Origin: Arenibacter certesii DSM 19833
Lineage (GTDB): Bacteria > Bacteroidota > Bacteroidia > Flavobacteriales > Flavobacteriaceae
Reading direction: 5' to 3'
Length of the DNA stretch: 64,000 bases
Assembly (NCBI RefSeq): GCF_000429545.1
Contig: NZ_KE386914.1
Coordinates: 93,007-157,006 of the forward strand
The translations under genes were made by a program, and so were the position numbers. Shown piece by piece: positions 45,943 through 56,033 of this stretch (positions are counted from its first letter, which is position 1; each line of letters begins with the position of its first letter). The notes beneath the pieces are model-generated. The model worked only from the letters and a program-made list of their open reading frames with translations, had not been told where the DNA came from and made no database searches.

Positions 45943-47031
45943 TCAAATTCCATTTTCAGGAAACATATTGAGCCATTTCTTGGCATTATGTAAGTAGATC
46001 TTATCTACCACCTGCTTTGGTAGCTTTAAGCCTTTAAATTCTTCATTTACCAGGTTGCTTGTCATTACCTCATCGGTTACAAAAAATCGCCAGTCCCGGA
46101 ACCAGGTATCATGCATCTCCTGCATTAATTCATCAGCATCATCCTTTCCATCATCGGTCAAATCCGTGGCATAGAGTACACGATCTTGGTACTTTATAAA
46201 AAAGTTGCGCACCTTTTCCCTGTCCTCTGCGGTCTGATAAAAAACCTGACCCATTCTAGCAGCTAGGTCTATGGACATATTGGGAAACTTATCTAGCCTT
46301 TCTGCCAATTCATCTACGCTCCACTCTAAACTCCCCATATGTGCTCCAATAAACACTAGATCCGGGTGTTTTTCCAACATTCGGTCCCGGGCGGCTATCT
46401 GTTCTTCATAAGAGGGTAGTTCTGGGTGTTGGTACATATGGTACTGTGGATGTTCTTCAAAATATGCCCTATCATTATTGGTAGTCATTTCCTCTAAAGG
46501 AAGCCAACAGTTTTTTGGTTCTCCCAAGTGACCTACCAAAGGTATCTTCTTACTTACCAGGTGATTGAAGATAGCATCTAATCTAGGATGGTCTATCATA
46601 ATCAACTGGTTGTCTTTATCGCGAAAAACCATACCAATATTCTTCCAAACCTTAACACCAATTGCTCCTTCTTCAAAACTCTTATCCAGCCACGCAATAG
46701 TATTCATTATAAAATCGGGATTATCCCAATCTTCTATAGAAAATGAGGAGACGACTTCATACTGCCCTGGATGCGCTTTCTTTTGCGCAAAACTATAACT
46801 GTATTGTGATTTTATGAGTTCCTTTCCTTTAGAAAGGTCCACCATAATATTAAGCAACCGAAAATTATCTTTCTTTGCTTGTTCTACAAAACTGTTCCGA
46901 TTGGTAAAAACGTGAATATGAGTATCTATTTTAGCTACCTTATTAAAGTCTTCCAAAGTATAATATTCCTGGTTTTCCATGCATGATATTGTTAATAGTA
47001 TTAATAAAGGACTCCACCGATGTAGTTTCAT
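45943..47031 (-). CDS. Amidohydrolase family lipoprotein (PUL 2)
   Basis: The 362-residue lipoprotein has its lipidated Cys at 17 (LLTISCMENQ). The metal-dependent TIM-barrel marks are IDTHIHVF (His38, His40), a lysine in IGVKVWKNIG, VGHLGEPKN, FIGAHMGSLEW and the Asp in LYATDLTDDG. This amidohydrolase-2-like type hydrolyses C-N or C-O bonds or acts as a decarboxylase; the substrate is unknown. It is the last gene of the PUL 2 minus-strand run, 173 bases after the MFS gene, and is convergent with pirin. Surface or periplasmic location is likely. Confidence 0.83.
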   Translation of the reverse strand: MKLHRWSPLLILLTISCMENQEYYTLEDFNKVAKIDTHIHVFTNRNSFVEQAKKDNFRLLNIMVDLSKGKELIKSQYSYSFAQKKAHPGQYEVVSSFSIEDWDNPDFIMNTIAWLDKSFEEGAIGVKVWKNIGMVFRDKDNQLIMIDHPRLDAIFNHLVSKKIPLVGHLGEPKNCWLPLEEMTTNNDRAYFEEHPQYHMYQHPELPSYEEQIAARDRMLEKHPDLVFIGAHMGSLEWSVDELAERLDKFPNMSIDLAARMGQVFYQTAEDREKVRNFFIKYQDRVLYATDLTDDGKDDADELMQEMHDTWFRDWRFFVTDEVMTSNLVNEEFKGLKLPKQVVDKIYLHNAKKWLNMFPENGI

Positions 47032-47204
47032 TTGGTTGGTTTTTATATTGATATCATCTGATAAAAGGAAGCCTCCATAAACTTACATTTTGCATATAAA
47101 GAAGTGCCTACTTTTTATTTACTAGCATTAATTTCTATAGGGGACTTACGCATTTAATGTGGGATTACTTATTTTTCTTATTTAATAGAAGTACTAACGG
47201 CTAC

Positions 47205-48473
47205 TCAACCAGCCGCATCTTTTTCATCGGTTTTATCCGATTTAGGTAAAATGTTTTGCGCCTTATTATCTAACACAAGCGGTCCTACGAGATTTTCCCT
47301 GAAGAAAAACAGGAACAATAATCCAACTACCAACGCTATTATTGCTGGAACCAACCAAATGGATTCCCATTGGTAACTTAATACCCCCTTAATTTCTACA
47401 AGAAAATTATCGGTTACAGCTCCGGATACAAAAGAGCCAATAAACATCCCCACCCCATAGGTAGCAAAAGTGATTAGCCCTTGAGCAGAATTTCTAAAGG
47501 AAGGTTTACACTTTTTATCTATATAGATCTGTCCCGATACAAAGAAGAAATCATAACAAACCCCATGTAAAATAATCCCTAAATACAGCATCCAAATTCC
47601 AGGACCTATATCTCCATAAGCAAAGAGAAGGTACCGGACTACCCAGGCAAAAATACCTATCAGCATCATTTTTTTAATGCCCAGCCTTCTAAAAGCAAGC
47701 GGCATCAGCAACATAAACAACAATTCAGAAACCTGCCCCATTGTCATCTTAGCAGCGGCATTATCCATCCCCATATCATTCAGAAAAGGATTGGCAAAAT
47801 TGTAATAAAATGCCAAGGGAATACAAACTAAAATTGAGCTAACAAAAAATACGATAAAGGACCTTTTCTTAAATAAAACCAAGGCATCCAATCCTAGAAT
47901 GGAGGAAATGCTTGCACTTTTACCCGTAGGCGGCGTACTAGGCAGAAAGAAACTTAGTATGCCCAGTACTAAAGAACAATAGGCCGCAATACGAAAGGTC
48001 ATATAAGACGATTCCAGTTCCATAAACCCTATTAAAAGTCCAGCTGCAATCCATCCTACAGTCCCTAATACCCTAATCCGCGGAAATTCCTTATCGGGGT
48101 CCTCCATTTGTGAGAACGAAATGGAGTTCACCAAGGACATAGTAGGCATATATAATAAAGTATAGAGCAAAATCAACCACCAAAATTCTTGAAAATGAGA
48201 AACGGTACTTATATAATACAAGGTGGCAGCACCCATTACGTGCAATGTTCCCAATACCTTTTGTGCGGAGAAGAATCGGTCAGCTACCAGTCCCACAAAA
48301 AAAGGAGAAATAATAGCGGCAATAGAAAGGTTGGCATAGGCTGCCCCTACCTGTGTGGCATTTACCTCCAAGGTAGACATTAGATAGGTGCCCATGGTAA
48401 CATACCACGCTCCCCATATAAAATACTCTAATAGCATTAATACGGATAGTCGTAATCTTACGGTGTTTTTCAT
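47205..48473 (-). CDS. MFS transporter, nucleoside:H+ symporter (NHS)-like (PUL 2)
   Basis: The 422-residue protein has about 12 membrane helices. The N-terminal segment LMLLEYFIWGAWYVTMGTYL is typical of the NHS (NupG/XapB) group of the major facilitator superfamily, as is YFISGQ-like YDFFFVSGQIYIDKK in the second half. In PULs this family is taken to import sugars or nucleosides across the inner membrane. It lies between the DUF1080 and amidohydrolase genes; a hairpin (48608-48650) precedes it, so its level may differ from the upstream genes. The substrate is inferred only from context. Confidence 0.85.
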   Translation of the reverse strand: MKNTVRLRLSVLMLLEYFIWGAWYVTMGTYLMSTLEVNATQVGAAYANLSIAAIISPFFVGLVADRFFSAQKVLGTLHVMGAATLYYISTVSHFQEFWWLILLYTLLYMPTMSLVNSISFSQMEDPDKEFPRIRVLGTVGWIAAGLLIGFMELESSYMTFRIAAYCSLVLGILSFFLPSTPPTGKSASISSILGLDALVLFKKRSFIVFFVSSILVCIPLAFYYNFANPFLNDMGMDNAAAKMTMGQVSELLFMLLMPLAFRRLGIKKMMLIGIFAWVVRYLLFAYGDIGPGIWMLYLGIILHGVCYDFFFVSGQIYIDKKCKPSFRNSAQGLITFATYGVGMFIGSFVSGAVTDNFLVEIKGVLSYQWESIWLVPAIIALVVGLLFLFFFRENLVGPLVLDNKAQNILPKSDKTDEKDAAG

Positions 48474-48607
48474 GCTGGTAGTTGGTTATATTTTTTATTG
48501 GATGATTCAATTGGTCAGAAAGAAGCACCGTTTATTTTTAGGTCTAGGATGATATTATTATCACATCCTGGTCTTATATCGACTCCATATATTTCAATTT
48601 TCTATCG

Positions 48608-48650
48608 GAACAAGGGAAAACCTGACCTTTTTAGATCAGGCTTCTTGTTC
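48608..48650 (-). terminator. Hairpin between DUF1080 and MFS genes
   Basis: GAACAAG (48608-48614) pairs with CTTGTTC (48644-48650), enclosing CCTGA/TCAGG. On the minus strand the inner stem is followed by TTTT. It probably causes partial termination within the PUL 2 operon. Confidence 0.5.
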
Positions 48651-48666
48651 TTCCATAAAGGTCACA

Positions 48667-49446
48667 CTAATTACTAAGCAGAGGAGCTATTTGTTCTGCA
48701 GAAGTTACTCCTGGAGGGAGTTCTATTACTTTTAAATTTCTAAAGTGAATTTCCGCTCCTTCAGATTCCAAACATAAATACCCTTTCTTTTGTGTAGATT
48801 TAGAAATTCCGTTAACGAATTTACCATTCACCGCAAGTTTAATCACTCCGTCTACACAAACAACATCATAGGTATTCCATTCACCTTTTCCCTTGGCTCT
48901 ATTTTCTATGGACTTACTTCTCTCCCCTCTTGGATTGTCTGGTTTAGTTACTACTCCACCTACACCCCAAACTTCTCCATGAACATAGGCTATGGGTTGG
49001 GGAACCCCATCTTTTGCATTTATATTTACCCAATCCAATTCCAACATCTGGATTTCCACACCATCTGGCAAGGGGGAATTCCCTTTGGGATCTGCGCCAC
49101 TCCAAGCAAAAATGCCCGAATTACCTCCGGCTTCCATATGGCGCCATTCTACATGCAGAATAAAGTTTTCATATTGTTTTTCTGATCTTACCACTCCAAT
49201 TGGATGGCCTAAATTTACCAACACCCCATCATCACCAACAGTCCACCCTTCTTTGACGGTATTCACATTTATCCATTTAATGGTAGCTTCTTCTCCAGAT
49301 TTACCAGAGATCATATTTTCCCAGGTATTATCGCTACCAAATTCAAATTCGAATGCTTCATTTTGAGCATTAGCGTGGCACCCCGTTAGTGCAATCAATA
49401 CTACCGATAAATGGGCAATTTGTTTTCTAATTGAGATTTTCTTCAT
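48667..49446 (-). CDS. DUF1080 / 3-keto-disaccharide hydrolase family lipoprotein (PUL 2)
   Basis: The 259-residue lipoprotein has its lipidated Cys at 23 ([11 protein letters not shown]). The jelly-roll fold shows the family core [31 protein letters not shown] and [14 protein letters not shown]. The Pfam family is named 3-keto-disaccharide hydrolase because members cleave 3-keto-glycosides made by Gfo/Idh/MocA-type oxidation. The gene directly follows such an oxidoreductase, which supports a 3-keto pathway here. The HMEAGGNSG and EIQMLE segments probably line the active site. It lies 138 bases after the oxidoreductase, with a long hairpin between. Confidence 0.88.
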   Translation of the reverse strand: MKKISIRKQIAHLSVVLIALTGCHANAQNEAFEFEFGSDNTWENMISGKSGEEATIKWINVNTVKEGWTVGDDGVLVNLGHPIGVVRSEKQYENFILHVEWRHMEAGGNSGIFAWSGADPKGNSPLPDGVEIQMLELDWVNINAKDGVPQPIAYVHGEVWGVGGVVTKPDNPRGERSKSIENRAKGKGEWNTYDVVCVDGVIKLAVNGKFVNGISKSTQKKGYLCLESEGAEIHFRNLKVIELPPGVTSAEQIAPLLSN

Positions 49447-49530
49447 TTTCTTATGGTTATATATTTTTTTTACAATATAGTAATGGTCCTACATATTACC
49501 GCATATATCTTTTTAAAAGTATATAGTATC

Positions 49531-49576
49531 CTCGTGAAAAAGCGATTCACAAATTCCCAAACCACTTTTTCACGAG
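49531..49576. other. Perfect 12-bp inverted repeat after the PUL 2 oxidoreductase gene
   Basis: CTCGTGAAAAAG (49531-49542) pairs perfectly with CTTTTTCACGAG (49565-49576) around a 22-base loop, starting 8 bases beyond the oxidoreductase stop (minus strand). There is no T-run, so it is better read as an mRNA-stabilising or processing hairpin than a full terminator. Confidence 0.55.
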
Positions 49577-49584
49577 AACTATAA

Positions 49585-50892
49585 TTACACCATTTTGGTT
49601 ACTCCGGGCATAGCTATACCAGGTCCATCATACTTTAAGTCCCAGCTGTATTCATCATTCTCCGGACCTAGGGATACATTAGAATTCATTGCTTCCCCCC
49701 AAGTGATAGTCTGACCAGAATAGGCTGCATCCCTCGCAATAATAGCCATTAAGGTACTATTGGCAGCCATTTCCCCATCGTTTATGGCACTTCCCTTACG
49801 GATAGCTTTAAACAAGGCGTCGTGCTCACTTTGGTACATATCATTTGTTTCCCCATCGTACTTCCATTCATTTTCGCCCCAAATTTCGTGTCTATTGCCC
49901 TGATAAAACGCATTACCCAATGTCCCAGCGATTTCTACGGAGTTTTTGGACGATCCTCCACTTAACTGTCTCGTAGCGATATTTCCTTTTAATCCGCCGC
50001 CATAATCGAATTCTACAGCAAAGTGGTCATAAATATTACCGTATTTCTTATCGGTACGCCACTGTCTACCTCCTACTCCGGTAGCACTCAATGGCATTCT
50101 TTCTCCCATGGCCCAGGATATCATATCGGTACTATGGACGAACATTTCTACAATAAAATCGCCGCTTAACCAATTGTAATAATACCAGTTTCGCATTTTA
50201 TATTGCATATCGTTCCAATCTGTTTGGCGATCTTTATACCAAAGCTCACCTCCATTTCTGGTGGAGGAAATGGATTTTATAGCTCCTATTTCTCCATTCA
50301 GTACCTTACCAAAGAAGGTCTGTTTAGGCAGATCATATCTAAAGCATAAACCAGAAACTATGGAAAGGTTCTTCTCTTTGGCCATTTTTGAAGCTGCCAG
50401 AAATTTACGTATCCCAGGGGCATCTACGCCAACGGGTTTCTCATAGAACACATGTTTACCCGCTTCTATAGCTGCGCTAAAATGCTTTGGCCTAAACCCA
50501 GGAGGTTCGGCCAATAGCACTACATCTACACCAGAATCAATTAATTTCTGATAGGCGTCAAAACCAACAAACTGTCTTTCTTTTTTTACATCAGCCCGCT
50601 GCCCGTGTTCTTTCTTTACCAATTCTAAGGAGCTGGTCAACCTATCTTCAAAAACATCGGCCATAGCGTGCAAAACCGTATTGGGGTCAGCATTCAATGC
50701 CTGTACGGCCGCACCGGTACCTCTACCCCCACAGCCCACTAATCCAACCTTTAACACTTTTTCCTGTGCAAGGAACGGATTTGCAAATCCGGCATTTAGG
50801 GTCGCTGCACTAAAAAGTGTAGCGGCCCCCGCCTTTTTTATGAAGGTTCTTCGGTCTGAACCTTCTGATGAACTATTCTCTTTTTTCAACAT
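49585..50892 (-). CDS. Gfo/Idh/MocA family oxidoreductase, Tat-exported (PUL 2)
   Basis: The 435-residue protein carries a twin-arginine signal (SDRRTFIKKAG, Arg14-Arg15). The Rossmann motif is VGLVGCGGRGTG and the catalytic lysine motif is FYEKPVGVD. The C-terminal domain continues with GDFIVEMFVHSTDMISWAMG. It is longer than the other family member in the window (3242-4330) and belongs to the large exported Bacteroidota type. It is predicted to oxidise the 3-hydroxyl of a glycoside in the periplasm, with DUF1080 next in the pathway (inference from neighbours). It lies 5 bases after SusD, so it is clearly in the operon. Confidence 0.9.
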   Translation of the reverse strand: MLKKENSSSEGSDRRTFIKKAGAATLFSAATLNAGFANPFLAQEKVLKVGLVGCGGRGTGAAVQALNADPNTVLHAMADVFEDRLTSSLELVKKEHGQRADVKKERQFVGFDAYQKLIDSGVDVVLLAEPPGFRPKHFSAAIEAGKHVFYEKPVGVDAPGIRKFLAASKMAKEKNLSIVSGLCFRYDLPKQTFFGKVLNGEIGAIKSISSTRNGGELWYKDRQTDWNDMQYKMRNWYYYNWLSGDFIVEMFVHSTDMISWAMGERMPLSATGVGGRQWRTDKKYGNIYDHFAVEFDYGGGLKGNIATRQLSGGSSKNSVEIAGTLGNAFYQGNRHEIWGENEWKYDGETNDMYQSEHDALFKAIRKGSAINDGEMAANSTLMAIIARDAAYSGQTITWGEAMNSNVSLGPENDEYSWDLKYDGPGIAMPGVTKMV

Positions 50893-50897
50893 AACAA

Positions 50898-52469
50898 TTA
50901 TTTTACGTACCCGGGATTCTGGGTAATTACATCATTTATATCCATTTCTTCTTGTGGAACAGGCCAGCAATAATCCCTACCTGCATTAAAGCTTGCTATC
51001 CTTCCATAGTCCAATATCTTCCATTGTCCAGCTTCCTTATAGTACATTCCTTGGACCAATCCGGCTTTTACCTCACCTATTTTCCAACGATTAATATCAA
51101 ACAAACGCAAGCCCTCAAAGGCCAATTCCCTTGCTCTTTCGTCTCTCACCATTTCTCTTAATTCTGCTTGGCTCTTTCCTTCCGCAATTGCGGGCATTCC
51201 AACAGTTGGCCGTTGCCTTATATCATTTATCGCCTTGTAAACCGAAGCATCTATCTCATTTAACTCTATTTTGGATTCAGCATACATCAGTAAGACATCC
51301 GCATAGCGCATCAATATCATATTGATATCCCCAAGGTTAGAGTTAGCAGCAAAAGACTCATAATCTACCCATTTCTTTAAATTATAACCATGAACGGTAG
51401 AAAACTCGGTACTACTAATCTTATCTGGCGTAGGACTATCTGGCCAAGAGTTATAGGTAGTATTGTTTCCAATAGGCTGTCCTGTATAATAAGCGATATA
51501 GTTCCACCTAGGATCTTTGTTCGCAAACGGATTATCTGGATTCACAGGGCCGGTATACTCGTACTTTTCAAAAAGACCGTGCATGGGCTCCACACTAGAA
51601 CTACCTCCTAAGGAAGCGGCAGAATAACCAAAGGCATTATAGGTATCGCCACCGACTGCAAACTGCCTATCAAAAATTACCTCCGAGGAGTTTTGTCCCT
51701 CTACCTGAAACAACTTTTCATAATTGGGATAAAGACTATAAATACCCAGATCCATTACTTTTTTGGAAGTATCACGAGCAAGCTGATAATTACCGTTACG
51801 AATCGCTACTCTCGCTAATAAGGTTAAAGCCGCTCCATGGGTGACCCTTCCTGTATCATCTGCAGAATAACTCAATGGCAATGCATTAGAATTTATAATG
51901 TCATTCAGTTCATTGGTTACAAAGGTTACAATCTCTTCCCTAGAATTGGTAGGGCGTTGGTCATTAATATCAATAACCTCAGTAATTAACGGCACATCAC
52001 ACCATAAACTGGAAAGCTGCGTATAGTAATAGGCTCTTAAAAATTTAGCCTCCGCGGTCAATCTAGCAATCTCTTCTGGATCTGCGTTCTCTAACTTTAC
52101 AATATTCCCAATTACATCGTTCGCTTTTCTCACTCCTCTATAGTACCGGTTCCAAATACCTGTAATAGTACTATTGGAAGGATCTATTTCCCCAAAACGG
52201 ACATCGTTAAAGGTAGGAACGTTAGAGTACTTATGGTAGCCCAGATCAGTAATACCATCTAGTGCCATAACCATTTGCGTACCATCCAATTCGGCATAAA
52301 CGGCATTAACGGCTAACTCAGCATCCCTTACGGTAGACCAGTAGGTAGTTTCGGAAACTGCCCCAGTCGGTTCTATATCTAAACCTTCATCAAACCCTTC
52401 ACTACATCCCATAAACAAGGCAACGGTAGCGAAGAATAATAAACCTTTTATATTATTATTTCTTTTCAT
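50898..52469 (-). CDS. SusD/RagB family nutrient-binding lipoprotein (PUL 2)
   Basis: The 523-residue lipoprotein has its lipidated Cys at 22 (ALFMGCSEGFDEG) followed by an acidic stretch, typical of surface export. Family motifs are ETTYWSTVRDAELAVNAVYA, AKFLRAYYYTQLSSLWCDVPLI (quoted in two parts: AKFLRAYYYT and SLWCDVPLI), ILMRYADVLLMYAESKIEL and ARELAFEGLRLFDINRW. It is shorter than the PUL 1 SusD (590), so the two PULs probably bind different glycans. It is 13 bases after the SusC gene and 5 bases before the oxidoreductase gene. Confidence 0.95.
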   Translation of the reverse strand: MKRNNNIKGLLFFATVALFMGCSEGFDEGLDIEPTGAVSETTYWSTVRDAELAVNAVYAELDGTQMVMALDGITDLGYHKYSNVPTFNDVRFGEIDPSNSTITGIWNRYYRGVRKANDVIGNIVKLENADPEEIARLTAEAKFLRAYYYTQLSSLWCDVPLITEVIDINDQRPTNSREEIVTFVTNELNDIINSNALPLSYSADDTGRVTHGAALTLLARVAIRNGNYQLARDTSKKVMDLGIYSLYPNYEKLFQVEGQNSSEVIFDRQFAVGGDTYNAFGYSAASLGGSSSVEPMHGLFEKYEYTGPVNPDNPFANKDPRWNYIAYYTGQPIGNNTTYNSWPDSPTPDKISSTEFSTVHGYNLKKWVDYESFAANSNLGDINMILMRYADVLLMYAESKIELNEIDASVYKAINDIRQRPTVGMPAIAEGKSQAELREMVRDERARELAFEGLRLFDINRWKIGEVKAGLVQGMYYKEAGQWKILDYGRIASFNAGRDYCWPVPQEEMDINDVITQNPGYVK

Positions 52470-52482
52470 GATTTTGTCTTTT

Positions 52483-55400
52483 TTAAAATACGATGTTTAA
52501 ACCTACGCTTATAGTCTTTGTTTGTGGAAAGAACTGGCTTCTACCTCTAGGGGTTTCAGGATCAAAAAGATTCTGTGGTGTAAAGGTTACCAAGTTTTCT
52601 CCTGACACATACATCCTTAGGTTAGAGAACACATCCTGCTCTAAAGTATATCCCACTTGGAAGTTTTTTAGCCTTGCATACTTGGTATCAACCAACCAAA
52701 AGCTCGATTTAACGATATTCCAGTTTCCACCAGCAATTACCATTGGCCATGTTCCATTAGGTCTTTTAACAGGATCAAAAGCGTTATCTGCCATTTCCTT
52801 AGGAATAAAGTTCTGATAAGCAGGTCCTTCTACCAATGCGCCGTCTAGGGTATGATATTGCTTTAATACGCCCTGCCAGAACATGGAGAAGTCAAACCCC
52901 TTATAAGAGGCATTAAATCGTAAACCGAATTCGTATCGAGGATCTTCATTTCCTATAATTACCTGATCTCCTCCTGGAGCTAAGGATTGAGAGATAACTC
53001 CGTCGCCATTTACATCTTTGTAAATGATGCTACCAATTCCCGCATTAGAACTTAACTTCGCAGGATACTTATCCAAGTCGGCCTGGGTACGATACAGCCC
53101 GGGAGAATCCAGCCCTCTAAGCGCGTTAATGGAGTAGCCCTCTTGCCACACGGTAAAACCATCGTTAAAGTAAGGTCCGGCTCCCTTTAAATCTTCAATC
53201 TTATTGATTACATCAGAGAAATTTACCCCAATGGTATAGTTAAACCCATCGTCATCTTTAAACGGACTGTGGTAGGTTAAACTAAGCTCATATCCATTGT
53301 TGGAAACCGCTGCTGCGTTCTGTACCGGTGCACCCACCCCAATTGTACTAGAGATAGGCAATTGCAATAGAATATCATCGGTGTACTTCCTAAAATATTC
53401 TCCTACAAAGGAGAGTCTATTGTTAATAAATGAAGCATCCAAACCAAAGTTGGTAATGGTCGTAGTTTCCCAGGTGATATTCGAATTCCCTGCCTGAGTG
53501 ATAGCGGACCCGGAAACTACATTCCCTCCAAACTGATAACCTTGATTTAGGTTGTATGTATTTCTAAACTTATGAAGTCCAATATTCTGGTTCCCCAATT
53601 GTCCCCAAGATGCTCTTAATTTAAGGTCACTTAGGACAGCCCCGTCAGAAAGGTTTTCCATAAACGACTCGTTGGCAATATTCCAACCTCCAGAAACGGA
53701 AGGGAAATAACCATATCTATTACCATCACCAAATCTAGAAGAACCATCTATCCTTAAATTGGCTTGTAATAAGAACCGATCGTCAAAAGAATAATTTACT
53801 CGGCCAAAAAAGGAACGAAGTCTCCATTCTTCCCTAAATCCGCTTATACTCTGGTTATCCACACCACCAGCGCTTAAATCACGAAGGTCATTATTAAAGA
53901 AACCTTCCCTTTTAGCTGCTACGTTTTTAAGGCTGTTGTGTATCTCCTCGTAACCAACAAGTGCACCAAGGTCATGATAGCCAAATGTTTTCTCATAATC
54001 TAGGAACAACCGCTGACTCAATTCCCTTTCCGAAATATTCCTTTCTGTTAAGCTATTGGTAGCAAACCATCCGGATACGGTAACAGGCTCACCGGTTACA
54101 TAATTTTTCATCCCTGCAAGGCTATTCATAAAGGTAGAAGTTCCTTGGTGATTGTTTTTATAGGTCACATTTCCTTTCAGGGTAAGCGCTTCCGAGAATT
54201 TATAATCAAAACCTCCCTGTGCTACAACATCATTGGAAAGCCTTACGGTTTCCCCTTCGTTGGCCATAGCAGCAGCATTCCATTGTCCAGAAATTAGGTC
54301 ATAGGTACCATCTGGGTACTCCATCACCACATTTCTGTTCATATGCAGAAGTGCTTGTACAATCTGTTGTCCCGCAATGCCAGATGAATTTATAGCGTGT
54401 CCCGGTCCTGTAAAATTCCCGTTACGGTAGGTAAGTCCAACTTTAAAGGTCAGCTTATCATTGGCATATAAATCCGCGTTAAGCACTACGCTAGTTCGCT
54501 TATTGTTGAAATTTTTAATGATACCATCGGTATCGCTATAATTTAGGGAGGTGAAAATCTTCCCTATGTCGCCACCGCTAGAGATGGAGAAACCATGTTG
54601 GTTCATAAGGGCACCATTTCTAAAGATACCTTCTTCCCAATTTGCCCATGGGAATTGTAAGGGATTTGTTCCAGCAATCACATTGGAAATATACTCCTCA
54701 GAAAAGGTAGGAGAACCACCGGCATTTACCTGTGCATCATTTTCCAATCTCATCCAAGCCTCGTCACTAGGTTTTTCTGGAAAAAAACTAGGGTGTTGTA
54801 TACCTATTAAAGTATTGTAGGACATGGTAGTTCCGGTAGAAGCGCCACGTTTTGTAGTTACCAAGATAACACCGTTTGCTGCCCTAGAACCATATATAGC
54901 GGCAGAAGCAGCATCTTTTAATACGGAAATAGATTCTATGTTCTGTGGCTCAACAGTACCAAGTGCCTGCTCAATACCATCTACTAAAACTAGCGGATTG
55001 GCATTGTTTAGCGTACCTACCCCCCTAATCCGGATTTTAACATCTTCTACCCCTGGTGCTCCACCCGAGTTAAAGATGGTTAATCCTGGAACTTCCCCTT
55101 GCAAAGCATTCGCCGTATTGGTAACGGGACGCTGAGCAAGTTTATCGGTAGGGATGGTACTAATTGCCCCAGTAATGTTTTTTCTGGACTGGGTACCATA
55201 CCCTACTATAACCACCTCATCTAATCCAGAAGCACTCTCTTCCAATTGTACGTTTACGGTAGTTTGTCCATTTACAGAAACCTCTTTGGTAGCAAAACCA
55301 ATGTAGGAAATCACCAATGTGGCGTTTTCACTAGCTACTTCCAAGGAATAGTTCCCATCAAAATCAGCAGTAACCCCATTAACGGTACCTTTCTCTACAA

Positions 55401-55878
55401 TATTTGCACCAGGTAGTGGCATAGTACTTTGATCGGAAATGGTTCCAGATACGGTAAATTGCAGTGTTTTTATGTTGTTTTCATTAGTACCAACAGGGCT
55501 CTTGGGAAGGGTCTTTTTGGCCGATTTGCTCAAGATGATCTGTTTGTTCAATACCTCAAAATCTACATCGGTATTATTAAAAAGTTCCGATAAAATAGTA
55601 GCGATTTTTTCTTTATTTGCTTTTATGGAGACTTTTCTATTTAGGTCTACATCCTTCCTGTTCAATAGAAATTTAAATTCCGAAAGCGCTTCAATTTCAT
55701 TGATAACAGTTCCAACAGTAGCATTGGACAGGTCCAAGGAGATTTCCTTGTTTTGTGGATAGGTATTTGCCTGAAGCTGAAATAGAGAAACAATGGTCAG
55801 CAATAACGTGAGTCGCATTTTCAGGCTTCGCTTAAAAGGGTAGCATAGCCCACCCCTTAGTTTAAAATGTTTTTTCAT
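52483..55878 (-). CDS. SusC/RagA family TonB-linked outer membrane transporter with STN domain (PUL 2)
   Basis: The 1131-residue transporter has a signal peptide and an STN domain, about residues 45-120 (ISLDLSNATVGTVINEIEAL). A carboxypeptidase-regulatory-like domain (ANIVEKGTVNGVTADFDGNY), a plug with VGYGTQSRKNITGAISTI and IESISVLKDAASAAIYGSRA, and a beta-barrel ending ISVGLNIVF follow. It is about 60 residues shorter than its PUL 1 counterpart but of the same organisation. The STN domain links transport to the FecR gene 155 bases upstream. It probably takes up the glycoside later oxidised by the operon enzymes. Confidence 0.96.
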   Translation of the reverse strand: MKKHFKLRGGLCYPFKRSLKMRLTLLLTIVSLFQLQANTYPQNKEISLDLSNATVGTVINEIEALSEFKFLLNRKDVDLNRKVSIKANKEKIATILSELFNNTDVDFEVLNKQIILSKSAKKTLPKSPVGTNENNIKTLQFTVSGTISDQSTMPLPGANIVEKGTVNGVTADFDGNYSLEVASENATLVISYIGFATKEVSVNGQTTVNVQLEESASGLDEVVIVGYGTQSRKNITGAISTIPTDKLAQRPVTNTANALQGEVPGLTIFNSGGAPGVEDVKIRIRGVGTLNNANPLVLVDGIEQALGTVEPQNIESISVLKDAASAAIYGSRAANGVILVTTKRGASTGTTMSYNTLIGIQHPSFFPEKPSDEAWMRLENDAQVNAGGSPTFSEEYISNVIAGTNPLQFPWANWEEGIFRNGALMNQHGFSISSGGDIGKIFTSLNYSDTDGIIKNFNNKRTSVVLNADLYANDKLTFKVGLTYRNGNFTGPGHAINSSGIAGQQIVQALLHMNRNVVMEYPDGTYDLISGQWNAAAMANEGETVRLSNDVVAQGGFDYKFSEALTLKGNVTYKNNHQGTSTFMNSLAGMKNYVTGEPVTVSGWFATNSLTERNISERELSQRLFLDYEKTFGYHDLGALVGYEEIHNSLKNVAAKREGFFNNDLRDLSAGGVDNQSISGFREEWRLRSFFGRVNYSFDDRFLLQANLRIDGSSRFGDGNRYGYFPSVSGGWNIANESFMENLSDGAVLSDLKLRASWGQLGNQNIGLHKFRNTYNLNQGYQFGGNVVSGSAITQAGNSNITWETTTITNFGLDASFINNRLSFVGEYFRKYTDDILLQLPISSTIGVGAPVQNAAAVSNNGYELSLTYHSPFKDDDGFNYTIGVNFSDVINKIEDLKGAGPYFNDGFTVWQEGYSINALRGLDSPGLYRTQADLDKYPAKLSSNAGIGSIIYKDVNGDGVISQSLAPGGDQVIIGNEDPRYEFGLRFNASYKGFDFSMFWQGVLKQYHTLDGALVEGPAYQNFIPKEMADNAFDPVKRPNGTWPMVIAGGNWNIVKSSFWLVDTKYARLKNFQVGYTLEQDVFSNLRMYVSGENLVTFTPQNLFDPETPRGRSQFFPQTKTISVGLNIVF

Positions 55879-56033
55879 AATCTAGAAGTGTTAACTGGTT
55901 TTTATTCGGTTAAATTATTATGTGTGAAATCGGAAAAAGCACTAAAGCTATCCGATTCAAGTTTTTAAAACAATCTGATTACTAATAGGTTAAATGGTCT
56001 ATTTCATTCTGTTGGGTTTTAGGGGTTACACAA

